DNA from: Akkermansia sp.
GTDB taxonomy: Bacteria > Verrucomicrobiota > Verrucomicrobiia > Verrucomicrobiales > Akkermansiaceae
Assembly (NCBI GenBank): GCA_030523775.1
Contig: JAUNHW010000003.1
Location: forward strand, 1 to 64,000
Reading direction: 5' to 3'
Length of the DNA: 64,000 nt
The notes under the pieces: generated by a model
Database searches by the model: none
What the model was told of the DNA's origin: nothing
The model's input: only the letters and a program-made list of their open reading frames with translations
Shown: positions 44,447-52,348 of the stretch, piece after piece
How the letters are laid out: each line of letters begins with the position of its first letter
How positions within the stretch are numbered: position 1 is the stretch's first letter
Position numbers and translations under genes: made by a program

Positions 44447-45555
44447 AAGTGACCCCCGAGATGCTGGGCTGGGATGCCCGCCTGTCTGCTGCGTTCGATG
44501 CCCTGGGGCATGCGGAGTGGTACCCCGCCCGCATCATCCGCGAGACGAAAATCAACTTCACCGTCATTGCCAAGGGCAGGGGAGACCATGAGGTGGTGCT
44601 CAGCGGCAAGGTCTGGCACGATGCCGTGTCCGACGCCGACCTGCCCACCGTGGGCGACTGGGTGGCCGTGGACCCCGGCCGGGGGGAGGACCTGCCCGTG
44701 ATACGCGCCATGCTGCCGCGCAAGAACCGCTTCTCCCGCAAGGCCCCCGGCCGCAGCTGCGCAGAGCAGGTTATCGGCGCGAATGTGGATATGGTGGTGG
44801 TGGTGACCGATGCCGCGGAGGATTTCAACATGCGCCGCATCGAGCGCTATCTCACCCTCATCCGCAAGTGCGGCGCCGCACCCGTGGTGCTCATCAACAA
44901 GGCCGATACCGCCACGGAGGAGCAGATGCAGGAACTCTGCGCCCGGGTGGAGCCGCTCTGCAGCGAGGTCTACCCCATCGTGGCACGCTGGAAGAAGGGA
45001 TACCCGCAGTACCTGCGCCGCGTGCCCAAGGGGCGCACCATCACCATCGTCGGCTCCTCCGGCGTGGGCAAGAGTACGCTGGTGAACTCGCTCCTGGGCG
45101 ACGAGTGGCTGGAGACCGGCCACGTGAACGAAGTCACCGGCAAGGGCCGCCACACCACCGTGGCGCGCGAGCTGGTGGTGCTGCCGGGCGGCGGCGTGCT
45201 CATCGACAACCCCGGCATGCGCGAAATCCACATGTGGACGGATGCCGCCACGCTGCGCGCAGAGTTTGCGGACCTCGCGGAATTGTCCACCCGGTGCCGC
45301 TTTGCGGACTGCTCCCACCGCAAGGACGCCGGCTGCGCCATCCGCGCCGCGCTGGAGGCGGGCACCCTCTCCCAGGAGCGCTATGAGCATTTCCTCAACC
45401 TGGATGCCGAAATTGCCGAGCTGGAACGCCGCAACGAGAAGCGCCAGATGACCCTGGAGCGCGTCTTCAAGCGCAACCGCAGCGGCATGCTCCGCAACCG
45501 CGACGACCGCGAGGAACACCAGCGCGACCTCAACCCCCACCGCCACCACCGCTGA
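44443..45555 (+). CDS. rsgA: Ribosome small-subunit-dependent GTPase A
   Basis: A 370-residue circularly permuted GTPase involved in late 30S maturation. An N-terminal OB fold (about 30-100) comes first. The G4 motif NKAD precedes the G1 loop GSSGVGKSTLVNSL, as expected for the permutation. T-box GKGRHTTVARELVVL and G3 DNPGMRE follow, then a zinc knuckle CRFADCSHRKDAGC. The start is GTG at 44443, overlapping the coaB stop; ATG 44461 is the alternative. The C-terminal tail is basic and His/Arg-rich. A 16-bp palindrome (45549-45564) covers its stop and that of the convergent gene. Confidence 0.93.
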   Translation: MKVTPEMLGWDARLSAAFDALGHAEWYPARIIRETKINFTVIAKGRGDHEVVLSGKVWHDAVSDADLPTVGDWVAVDPGRGEDLPVIRAMLPRKNRFSRKAPGRSCAEQVIGANVDMVVVVTDAAEDFNMRRIERYLTLIRKCGAAPVVLINKADTATEEQMQELCARVEPLCSEVYPIVARWKKGYPQYLRRVPKGRTITIVGSSGVGKSTLVNSLLGDEWLETGHVNEVTGKGRHTTVARELVVLPGGGVLIDNPGMREIHMWTDAATLRAEFADLAELSTRCRFADCSHRKDAGCAIRAALEAGTLSQERYEHFLNLDAEIAELERRNEKRQMTLERVFKRNRSGMLRNRDDREEHQRDLNPHRHHR

Positions 45556-45557
45556 GC

Positions 45558-46382
45558 TCAGCGGATATCGATGATGCTGACCTCCGGGGGGCAGAAGAAG
45601 CGCATGCCCCAGGTGGAGCCCACTCCGCGGCTCACGAACACGTGGCGGTTCTTACCGTAGGCGTAGCAGCCGGAGACCATCTCCGAGCGGAAGGAGATGA
45701 AGTGGCGGGTGAACGGAATGCCGATTTGGCCGCCGTGCACGTGGCCGCTGAGCATCAGGTCCCAGTCGTACGCATCCAGGAGCGCGCGGCTCTCGGGGTC
45801 GTGCGAGAGCAGGAGCACGGGGTGCTCCTCCTGGCCGTCGGGCTTCATGCAGGCATCGGGGTTCTCGTCGCCCTCGTTCCAATCGCCCAGCCCGATGATG
45901 CGGATAGTGCTGCCGTTGGGTGCGGTCCAGTCCACAGCCTGGTTGCGGAGGATGGGCACGCCCGCCGTGGTGAGGATGCGCGCCACGGGTTCCAGGCGCT
46001 CGTAGTCCATGTTGCCGAGGATGGCGAAGGTGGGGGCGATGGCCTTCAGCCGCCGCAGCTCGTCCATGTACTTGCGGGTGCGCTTTGTGCGTTCCTCCAG
46101 GGCGATGAAGTCGCCGCCGTAGACGATGAGGTCGGGCTTGGCGGCCTCAATCATGTCCACCGCCTTCTCCAGCATGGCCTTGCTGTTGTGTAAATCGCTG
46201 ATGAAGGCGATGCGCAGCGGGCCTGCACCCGGCAGGGTGTCGGCGGGCAGCTCGGTGGTGTTGCACTCCAGCTGCGAAGCGCCCCACTGGCCGAACCATT
46301 TTGTGCCGTAATAGATTAGCGCAAGTGCCGCGATTATCCAAATCCAGCGGCGGGCCGACATGTTTTTGAGACGCGTGAACAT
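45558..46382 (-). CDS. Membrane-anchored metallophosphoesterase (YaeI-like)
   Basis: A 274-residue protein with one N-terminal transmembrane helix (WIWIIAALALIYYGTKW) and a calcineurin-like phosphoesterase domain: FISDLHNS, VYGGDF, LGNMDYE, LLSHDP and SGHVHGGQIG. All five dimetal-site blocks are present, although the usual GNHD is GNMD. Relatives cleave lipid-linked phosphoesters such as UDP-diacylglucosamine or phosphodiesters; the substrate is unknown. It lies downstream of the M29 gene, and its promoter sits in the AAATTC stutter repeat. Confidence 0.85.
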   Translation of the reverse strand: MFTRLKNMSARRWIWIIAALALIYYGTKWFGQWGASQLECNTTELPADTLPGAGPLRIAFISDLHNSKAMLEKAVDMIEAAKPDLIVYGGDFIALEERTKRTRKYMDELRRLKAIAPTFAILGNMDYERLEPVARILTTAGVPILRNQAVDWTAPNGSTIRIIGLGDWNEGDENPDACMKPDGQEEHPVLLLSHDPESRALLDAYDWDLMLSGHVHGGQIGIPFTRHFISFRSEMVSGCYAYGKNRHVFVSRGVGSTWGMRFFCPPEVSIIDIR

Positions 46383-46426
46383 GATTATAAATTCTAAATC
46401 TGAAATTCCAAATTCTCAATTACTCG
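46383..46426. repeat. AAATTCN heptamer stutter repeat
   Basis: Imperfect 7-mers (AAATTCT, AAATCTG, AAATTCC, AAATTCTC) fill the AT-rich gap between the metallophosphoesterase start and the M29 stop. The stretch also supplies the promoter boxes listed separately. It is a third family of short stutter repeats, unlike the hexamers at 47538 and the heptamers at 24588. Confidence 0.6.
46391..46419 (-). promoter_or_regulatory. Promoter of metallophosphoesterase gene (leaderless layout, inside stutter repeat)
   Basis: On the minus strand TTGAGA, 17 bases, TAGAAT, then 8 bases to the ATG at 46382. Confidence 0.55.
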
Positions 46427-47526
46427 GCCGGGTTCAAATCCGCCAAAGCAGGATCGATGAACATCCCGTCCTTGCGGATGAGCTTGCCGTCAAAGTAGAT
46501 TTCGCCGCCGCCGTAGTCCTTGCGCTGGATGCACACCAGGTCCCAGTGGATGGCGGAATCGTTGCCGTTGGGGGCCTCGTCGTAGCACTGGCCGGGGGTG
46601 AAGTGGAAGGACCCGCCGATTTTCTCATCAAAGAGGATATCCCGCATGGGCTGCAGGATGAACGGGTTCACGCCCAGCGCAAACTCGCCGATGTAGCGCG
46701 CGCCCTCGTCCGTGTCCAGTATCTTGTTCAGGGCCTCTTCGTTTCCGTTGCAGTGGGCCTCCACAATCTTGCCGTTCTCGAAACGGAAGCGCACGCCGTC
46801 GAACGGGATGCCCTGGTAGATGCTGGGGGCGTTGTAGGCGAGCGTGCCGTTAATGGACCCGCGCACGGGCGCGGTGTACACCTCGCCGTCCGGCACGTTG
46901 CAGTCGCCCGCGCAGGGGATGGCTTTGATGCCCTTGATGGAGAAGGTCAAATCCGTGCCGGGGCCCACGATGCGCACCTTGTCGGTGGCCTCCATCATGG
47001 CCTTCAGCTTCTCCATGGCCACCTTGAGCTTGGCGTAGTCCGCCAGGCAGCAGCGGAAATAAAAATCCTCGAAATCCTCCGTGCTCATGCCTGCGGCCTG
47101 CGCCATGCTGGGCGTGGGCCATGCCAGCACGGTCCACTTGCGCTTGTTGCAGGTGAGGTTGCTGGCGGCCTTGAAGTGCTTGCTGATGATCTGCATGCGC
47201 TCGCCCGGTACGTCCGCGGATTCAAAGGTGTTGGAATCGGCATACATGGCGATGTGCACCTGCATGTCCTCCGCGCGCTGAAGGCGGTACTTGCCCTCTA
47301 GCTCGTATTGTTCCTCCGTGGCGCCCATCTGCAGCTCCTTGTTGACGAGTGCATGGGTGATATCCACATGCGGGATGCCGCCGGCTTCGCGCACGGCGCG
47401 GATGAGTTCCACCACCATTTCATCGGGAATATCCTGCATGCGCAGGTTCACGTGTTCGCCGGGCTGCACATTCACGGAGTAGCCGGTGATTTGGTGGGCA
47501 AGTTGAGTGTATCTGGGATCTTTCAT
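46420..47526 (-). CDS. M29-family aminopeptidase, copy A
   Basis: A 368-residue metallopeptidase of the M29 (aminopeptidase T/AmpS) family. Metal-ligand regions are visible: GKIVEAHCNGN, ARYIGEFALGVNP and GGSFHFTPGQCYDEAPNGN followed by IHWDLV. It removes N-terminal residues from peptides in the cytoplasm. It is a close paralogue of the gene at 48006-49112 (shared long blocks such as VRIVGPGTDLTFSIKGI versus VHIVGPGTDLTFSIKGI). The start at 47526 was chosen; a longer frame runs into the hexamer repeat and translates as a meaningless NPNLNLNPN run. The 458-bp inverted-repeat unit lies directly upstream. Confidence 0.87.
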   Translation of the reverse strand: MKDPRYTQLAHQITGYSVNVQPGEHVNLRMQDIPDEMVVELIRAVREAGGIPHVDITHALVNKELQMGATEEQYELEGKYRLQRAEDMQVHIAMYADSNTFESADVPGERMQIISKHFKAASNLTCNKRKWTVLAWPTPSMAQAAGMSTEDFEDFYFRCCLADYAKLKVAMEKLKAMMEATDKVRIVGPGTDLTFSIKGIKAIPCAGDCNVPDGEVYTAPVRGSINGTLAYNAPSIYQGIPFDGVRFRFENGKIVEAHCNGNEEALNKILDTDEGARYIGEFALGVNPFILQPMRDILFDEKIGGSFHFTPGQCYDEAPNGNDSAIHWDLVCIQRKDYGGGEIYFDGKLIRKDGMFIDPALADLNPAE

Positions 47527-47537
47527 GGGAATAAAAT

Positions 47538-47572
47538 AATTAGGATTAAGATTAAGATTAGGATTAGGAATT
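47538..47572. repeat. Left 35-bp inverted repeat
   Basis: Starts AATTAGGATTAAGATTAAGA and ends in TTAGGAATT. The TAA stop of the four-helix-bundle gene (47564-47566) is inside it. Confidence 0.9.
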
Positions 47573-47944
47573 GTCTCCATTGCCGGGCTTTTTGCCCCTG
47601 TTGCGGCCAGATTCTGCGGTTGCGTGGATGATGGCGATAATCTGGTTGGACTCGTCAATCAGGTTTTCGAGCTGCTTTTCCTTGACGAGGCCCACCCTAG
47701 CTACCGAGCGTATCCAGTGGCGCGATTCGGCTGCCTCTCCTTCGGCAATCTTGAGCTTGGAGACGAAATCGGCATCGGAGCGGCCGTGGGTGGCCTCCGC
47801 ATAGTTGGCACCCACGGAAGATGAGGAACGGATGAGCTGCAGACCGTAGCACGCGCCGATTTGCGACCCCTTGATGCGCATATACAGTTTGGCGCATCGA
47901 GCTGCAAAATCCACAAGCCGGTCTTCCATTTCGGAACGTGTCAT
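47564..47944 (-). CDS. Four-helix-bundle protein (S23 / 23S rRNA intervening-sequence protein family)
   Basis: A 126-residue protein with the family pattern: RLVDFAARCAKL in helix 1, QLIRSSSSVGANYAEA (the best conserved block, here about residues 36-51), FVSKLKIAEGEAAESRHWI in helix 3, and a last helix ending LIDESNQIIAIIHATAES. The family forms pentameric four-helix bundles and occurs in intervening sequences of 23S rRNA genes and as accessory proteins of diversity-generating retroelements. Basic surfaces suggest nucleic acid binding. Here it is the only gene between perfect 35-bp inverted repeats. There is no clear Shine-Dalgarno or promoter of its own, so it may be read from the aroB-M29 operon. 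Confidence 0.85.
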   Translation of the reverse strand: MTRSEMEDRLVDFAARCAKLYMRIKGSQIGACYGLQLIRSSSSVGANYAEATHGRSDADFVSKLKIAEGEAAESRHWIRSVARVGLVKEKQLENLIDESNQIIAIIHATAESGRNRGKKPGNGDNS

Positions 47945-47960
47945 ATCTGTACGGCAGCAA

Positions 47961-47995
47961 AATTCCTAATCCTAATCTTAATCTTAATCCTAATT
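47961..47995. repeat. Right 35-bp inverted repeat
   Basis: Starts AATTCCTAATCCTAATCTTA and ends in AATCCTAATT; exact reverse complement of 47538-47572. It ends 10 bases before the stop codon of M29 copy B. Confidence 0.9.
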
Positions 47996-48005
47996 GAATA
48001 ATAAA

Positions 48006-49112
48006 TTACTCGGCAGGGTTCAGGTCCGCTAATGCGGGATCAATAAAGATTCCGTCCTTCCGCACCAGTTTGTCGTCCAGGTAAATTTCGCCGCCGCCGT
48101 AGTCCTTGCGCTGAATGCAGACCAGGTCCCAATGGATTTGGGACTTGTTGCCGTTGGGAGCCACATCGTAGCACTGGCCGGGGGTGAAATGGAAGGAGCC
48201 GGCAATCTTCTCGTCGAAGAGGATATCCCGCATGGGCTGGAGGATGAACGGGTTTACGCCGAACGAGAATTCGCCGATGTAGCGCGCGCCCTCGTCCGTG
48301 TCCAGTATCTTGTTGAGGGCGTCGTCGTTGCCGTTGCAGTGGGCCTCCACAATCTTGCCGTTCTCGAAGCGGAACTTGATGCCGTCGAACGGGATGCCCT
48401 GGAACACGCTGGGTGCGGTGTAGGCCAGGGTGCCGTTGATGGAATCACGCACGGGCGCGGTGAACACCTCGCCGTCCGGGATGTTGAGCTTGCCATCGCA
48501 CAGGATGGCGGGGATGCCCTTGATGGAGAAGGTCAAATCCGTGCCGGGGCCCACGATGTGCACGCGGTCGGTCTTCATCATCTTGGCCGCCAGCTTCTCC
48601 ATGGCGGCGCGCAGCTTGTCGTAGTCTGCCAGGCAGCAGCGGAAATAAAAATCCTCGAAGGATTCCGTGCTCATGCCTGCACCCTGGGCCATGGAGGGGT
48701 TGGGCCAGCGGAGCACGCACCAGCGGGTGTTGTTCACGCGTTCGTTGTGCACGGGGCGCAGGTATTTCTGGGCAAGCTTCATGCGGTCTGCGGGCACGCT
48801 GGAGTTTTCAAAGCTGTTTCCCGCGCCGCGTATGGCAATGTAGGCGTCCATCTTCTTCATTTCCGCCAGTTCAATGGCGGAGATGGAATCGTACTGCTCG
48901 TCGGTGGCCCCGGCGAACATCTCGCGGGTGATGCGGGTGTGGCGCAGGTTGATGTGCGGGTGGGCGCCTGCGGCGCGGGCTGCGCGAATCAGCTCGATGG
49001 CGATTTCATCCGGTGCATCGATAACCTCGAACAGCACGTGCTCCCCGGGTTGCAGGGCGCAGGAGTGGTTGATGAGGTTGCGGGCGAGTGTGGTTGTCCT
49101 TGGATCTGTCAT
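48006..49112 (-). CDS. M29-family aminopeptidase, copy B
   Basis: A 368-residue paralogue of copy A with the same metal-binding blocks (GKIVEAHCNGN, YIGEFSFGVNP, AGSFHFTPGQCYD, IHWDLV) and identical C-terminal residues (FIDPALADLNPAE). The main differences are in the first 130 residues. It lies 32 bases after aroB on the same strand. Tandem duplication of the gene is the simplest origin for the pair. Confidence 0.87.
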   Translation of the reverse strand: MTDPRTTTLARNLINHSCALQPGEHVLFEVIDAPDEIAIELIRAARAAGAHPHINLRHTRITREMFAGATDEQYDSISAIELAEMKKMDAYIAIRGAGNSFENSSVPADRMKLAQKYLRPVHNERVNNTRWCVLRWPNPSMAQGAGMSTESFEDFYFRCCLADYDKLRAAMEKLAAKMMKTDRVHIVGPGTDLTFSIKGIPAILCDGKLNIPDGEVFTAPVRDSINGTLAYTAPSVFQGIPFDGIKFRFENGKIVEAHCNGNDDALNKILDTDEGARYIGEFSFGVNPFILQPMRDILFDEKIAGSFHFTPGQCYDVAPNGNKSQIHWDLVCIQRKDYGGGEIYLDDKLVRKDGIFIDPALADLNPAE

Positions 49113-49144
49113 GTCTTTGATTGGGTTGAAAAAGGGGAGGGTTG

Positions 49145-50254
49145 TCAGCAGGGGGATTTCAGCAGCTCCAGCGCCTCGCGCATGTCGCTCTCCGTCACCG
49201 CATCGGAAAGCACGGGGCGGCCCAGGGCTTCCAGCAGGACGAAGCGCGGCGCGCCGCCGCAGAACTTCTTGTCTGCCGCCACATGCTCCATCACGGTTTC
49301 CGCGTCCACGTGCTCCGGCAGGGTGAGCGGCAGGCCGATGCTGCGCAGGGCGTTGAGGACCAGCCGTTCATCCTGTTCCGCCAGTCCGGCGTGCTTGCGA
49401 GAGAGGTGCAGGGCGGCGCGCATGCCGAGCGACACCACCTCGCCGTGCAGGAGCTCGCCATAGGGCACGCTGGCCTCTATGCCGTGGCCGATGGTGTGGC
49501 CGAAGTTCAGGAAGGCGCGCACGCCGCGTGTTTCCAGCTCGTCCTGTTCCACCAGGCGGGCCTTCACAGAGATGTTGTCTGCAATGATTTCCGGCAGCCG
49601 CTGGATGGTGGTCAGGGAAAAGCCGATATCGATTTCATCCGCCAGCTGCATGAGCGGGAACAGGGATTTGGGGCGCGCAATGGCGGCGTGCTTCACCATC
49701 TCCGCCATGCCTTCCCGCCCCACGCGCGGCGGCAGCGTGGTGAGCGCCAGCGGGTCCGCCACCACCAGGCGCGGCTGGTGGAAGGCCCCCACCAGGTTCT
49801 TTCCGGCGGCTATGTTCACGGCGGTCTTGCCGCCCACGGAGCTGTCCACCTGTGCCATCACGCTGGTGGGTACCTGCACAAAGGGTATGCCGCGGTAGTA
49901 GGTGGCGGCCAGGAATCCCGCCAAATCACCCACCACGCCGCCGCCCAGCGCCACAATAAAGCTGGTGCGGTCATGCCCGGCTTTCACCAGCTCTGCGGCC
50001 AGTTGCTCCACGGTGGAGATGTTTTTGCTCTGCTCCCCGGCGGGGATGGTGTGGATGCTGGCGGCGTACCCGGCATCATCCAGCCCGGCCAGCACGGAGG
50101 CGGCGTACAGGGGCGCCACGTTGGTGTCGGAAATTACCGCCGCCCTGCCGCCCATGCGCGTGCGCGACAAGAAATCCCCCACCGACTTCAGCGAGCCGTT
50201 GGCAACGTGGACCTCGTATGATTTTTCGCCCAGGGAAAGGGATACGCTTGGCAT
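49145..50254 (-). CDS. aroB: 3-Dehydroquinate synthase
   Basis: A 369-residue NAD- and metal-dependent enzyme making 3-dehydroquinate in the shikimate pathway (which also supplies chorismate for menaquinone). Signatures are ALGGGVVGDLAGFLAATYYRG, VPTSVMAQVDSSVGGKTAVN, LVGAFHQPRLV and NFGHTIGHGIE with metal-binding His. The start at 50254 is fixed by the leaderless-type promoter 6 bases upstream; a longer frame would start upstream of that promoter. Confidence 0.95.
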   Translation of the reverse strand: MPSVSLSLGEKSYEVHVANGSLKSVGDFLSRTRMGGRAAVISDTNVAPLYAASVLAGLDDAGYAASIHTIPAGEQSKNISTVEQLAAELVKAGHDRTSFIVALGGGVVGDLAGFLAATYYRGIPFVQVPTSVMAQVDSSVGGKTAVNIAAGKNLVGAFHQPRLVVADPLALTTLPPRVGREGMAEMVKHAAIARPKSLFPLMQLADEIDIGFSLTTIQRLPEIIADNISVKARLVEQDELETRGVRAFLNFGHTIGHGIEASVPYGELLHGEVVSLGMRAALHLSRKHAGLAEQDERLVLNALRSIGLPLTLPEHVDAETVMEHVAADKKFCGGAPRFVLLEALGRPVLSDAVTESDMREALELLKSPC

Positions 50255-50260
50255 GGCGGC

Positions 50261-50289
50261 ATTATACCCGCCCCGCCGCGCGCGCGCAA
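50261..50289 (-). promoter_or_regulatory. Promoter of aroB (leaderless layout, near-consensus)
   Basis: On the minus strand TTGCGC, 17 bases, perfect TATAAT, then exactly 6 bases to the ATG. It is the clearest leaderless promoter in the window. Confidence 0.75.
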
Positions 50290-50429
50290 GGGCGTATTGC
50301 GTGCGCGTGCGGAAACGCACGCGCGGGCGCTTGCCGAATACCTTGACAATATTCGTGTGCATGGATTACAATCCACGGCAGCGCACCATCCGCCGCGCCA
50401 TTTCCACCAAGGCACCACGATTCGAAAAC

Positions 50430-52271
50430 ATGAACAGCGATAACAGCTCTCCCTCTTCCCGCGCCTACCGGATTGTCCCGGTATTGGTGCTGGCCGTTCT
50501 TCTTCTGTGGCCAGTTGTCGTCTACTTCCCATCCTGGTTTATGGACCAGGCCAAGGGCTATAAATGGGAGACAGTGCTGATATGCGGTTTGATGGCTGCC
50601 GCCTGTGCCGCGCTGTTCAAGTGGCGCGGGTGGGATACGCTTCTCCCCGCCAAGACCTTGTGCGGGGTTGGGCTGGTCATGCTGGTTGCGAACGCCCTGC
50701 TCAACGTGGAGCTGTGGATGGATATGCCGCAGCTGGGGCACGCGCTGTTGTTCAGCACGGGGGTGACCTGTCTTCTCCTTGCCGCCTCCCGCTGGCTGTT
50801 CGGCATCCTCTTTTCCCTGTGCTGCATCTGCTCGTTCATTGATGCCGTGAGCCGTGTGAAGTACGGCATCATCCTGGACCATAGCATTGTGGAGCAAGTG
50901 CTGGGCGCCAACATGGAGGAGGTGAAAAACTACTTCACCTGGGATGTGGCGGCATTGCTGGCCGGGACCCTGCTGCTCATTGCGGGGCTGGTGTGGGGCA
51001 TGCTGCGGGTCGTCCGCGGGAAGAGCCGCCTACGCCTGCTGGGCAGCGGGCTCCTCCTGCTGCTTGTGTCGATGGTGGCCCGCCAGTACACCATCCCGCC
51101 GGATACCAAGCGCGGTTGCGCCGAATGGCCCGTGAGCCTCACCCGCAGAACCGTCAAGGCCGTTGTGAAGGCGGACAACGCGAACAACCGCCTGATACAC
51201 ATGCTCGGCACGCTCCCCCACATCTCTGCGGATGATGTCTCCATGCCTACCCTGAAGGGGGGAGAGGGTGTGCTGTGCATCCTGCATATCGGTGAAAGCG
51301 TGCGTGCGGACCACATGGGCATCTACGGCTACCACCGGGATACCACCCCGCGGCTGAAAGAAAACGGCCGCCTGATACGTTTCGACCGCTGCGTCTCCTC
51401 CGCCCCGTTCACTGTGAGCGCCTTCGTGAGCATCATGACGGATGCCAGCGGCGATGTGATGGACCCCAAGGCTCCTCACACGGAACCCACCGTGCGCAGC
51501 CTGGTGGATATTTTCCGCGCATGCGGGTTCAAGAACACCACGTTCAGCTCCATCGGCAGGGAGGACCTGCAGCGCCGTGTTTTCTGGAGGCCGCCGTATG
51601 AGAGTTTGCTGGCAGTGTTCTCAGAGGACGGTGAGATGGTGGAGTACCATGGCGACCCCATGACCCAGGTGCAGCAAATCCATGACCAAGTGGCGCAGGA
51701 GCCCGGCGCAAACCGGATTGTGCTGGTCAACAACGAAGGCAGCCACGCGCCCTTTGCCTGGTATGACAAGGAGAACCCTCCCTTTACACCCGCAGGGGCG
51801 GAGGGCCGCGCCAACCGCCCCGCCTCCAACCCGGATATGGCCGTGCTGGCAAAGAACGCATACGACAACACCATCTGCTACACGGACGAGTACATCCACC
51901 GCCTCCTGCAGGGATTGGGCAACCGTCCGTACATCTACATCTACGTGGGAGATCACGGGGAGTATGTGGGAGACGACGGCGGGCAGTGGGAACGCGGGCG
52001 AATGACGGAGGGGTACCACAAAACGGGCGGGTGCCTGGTTCCGCTGCTGATCGTTGCATCCCCGGAATTCGAATCGTTGCACCCCCATTTCCGCCAGGCC
52101 GTGGAAAGGCTGCGCGCCAACAAGGGCGTTACCGCTTCCCAGGACCACGTCTTCCACACCCTGCTCGGTGTTTTCGGCATCTCCGCACCCCAGTACAAGG
52201 CGGAATACGACCTGAGCTCCGCAAACGTGCTCCCGTACGCCGGCGAACTGCCGGAGAAGGCGCAGCCGTGA
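50430..52271 (+). CDS. Phosphoethanolamine transferase-like sulfatase-fold protein (EptA/CptA type)
   Basis: About 613 residues. Five N-terminal membrane helices (about 12-210) precede a periplasmic alkaline-phosphatase/sulfatase-fold domain. The metal and nucleophile motif is HIGESVRADHMGIYGYHRDT (about residue 285), with Ser where EptA enzymes have Thr. Later metal motifs are VNNEGSHAP and YVGDHGEYVGD. Such enzymes add phosphoethanolamine to lipid A, LPS core or other glycans, lowering surface charge. The start is uncertain: ATG 50430 follows a TTGACA-N18-TACAAT promoter (50343-50372), while ATG 50361 would add 23 residues. Confidence 0.82.
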   Translation: MNSDNSSPSSRAYRIVPVLVLAVLLLWPVVVYFPSWFMDQAKGYKWETVLICGLMAAACAALFKWRGWDTLLPAKTLCGVGLVMLVANALLNVELWMDMPQLGHALLFSTGVTCLLLAASRWLFGILFSLCCICSFIDAVSRVKYGIILDHSIVEQVLGANMEEVKNYFTWDVAALLAGTLLLIAGLVWGMLRVVRGKSRLRLLGSGLLLLLVSMVARQYTIPPDTKRGCAEWPVSLTRRTVKAVVKADNANNRLIHMLGTLPHISADDVSMPTLKGGEGVLCILHIGESVRADHMGIYGYHRDTTPRLKENGRLIRFDRCVSSAPFTVSAFVSIMTDASGDVMDPKAPHTEPTVRSLVDIFRACGFKNTTFSSIGREDLQRRVFWRPPYESLLAVFSEDGEMVEYHGDPMTQVQQIHDQVAQEPGANRIVLVNNEGSHAPFAWYDKENPPFTPAGAEGRANRPASNPDMAVLAKNAYDNTICYTDEYIHRLLQGLGNRPYIYIYVGDHGEYVGDDGGQWERGRMTEGYHKTGGCLVPLLIVASPEFESLHPHFRQAVERLRANKGVTASQDHVFHTLLGVFGISAPQYKAEYDLSSANVLPYAGELPEKAQP

Positions 52272-52311
52272 GTTGGCTCCGAGGGGGAATTTGTTGCCCC
52301 GGTGATATTGT

Positions 52312-52339
52312 TTGACAAAAAGCTAGAGTGTGCTATACT
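52312..52339 (+). promoter_or_regulatory. Promoter of the acyl-CoA synthetase gene (leaderless layout)
   Basis: TTGACA, 16 bases, TATACT, then 9 bases to the ATG at 52349. Confidence 0.7.
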
Positions 52340-52348
52340 TTTTTCATC

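Larger units (their letters stand above)
47538..47995. mobile_element. 458-bp unit: perfect 35-bp terminal inverted repeats around one four-helix-bundle gene
   Basis: The left repeat (47538-47572) and right repeat (47961-47995) are exact reverse complements over 35 bp. They are built of ATTAGG/ATTAAG hexamers bounded by AATT at both ends. Between them is a single gene on the minus strand whose stop codon lies inside the left repeat. The flanks are AT-rich and loosely similar (GAATAAAAT left, GAATAATAAAT right), which may be a degenerate target duplication. The unit separates two paralogous aminopeptidase genes. No transposase is encoded, so movement, if any, would be by this protein or by helpers in trans. 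Confidence 0.7.

Noticed and set aside
45549..45564. 16-bp palindrome over the convergent stops of rsgA and the metallophosphoesterase gene
   Set aside because: It is short, without U tracts, and is readily explained by overlapping TGA stops in GC-rich context.
47527..47658. N-terminal extension of M29 copy A reading NPNLNLNPN
   Set aside because: The residues are simply the translated hexamer repeat; the real start fits the paralogue at 49112.
47564..47944. Diversity-generating retroelement accessory protein (Avd)
   Set aside because: The protein family fits, but no reverse transcriptase, variable repeat or template repeat lies in the window.
47538..47995. CRISPR array reading of the hexamer repeats
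   Set aside because: Units are 6 bp without spacers, the two arrays are inverted, and no cas genes are near.
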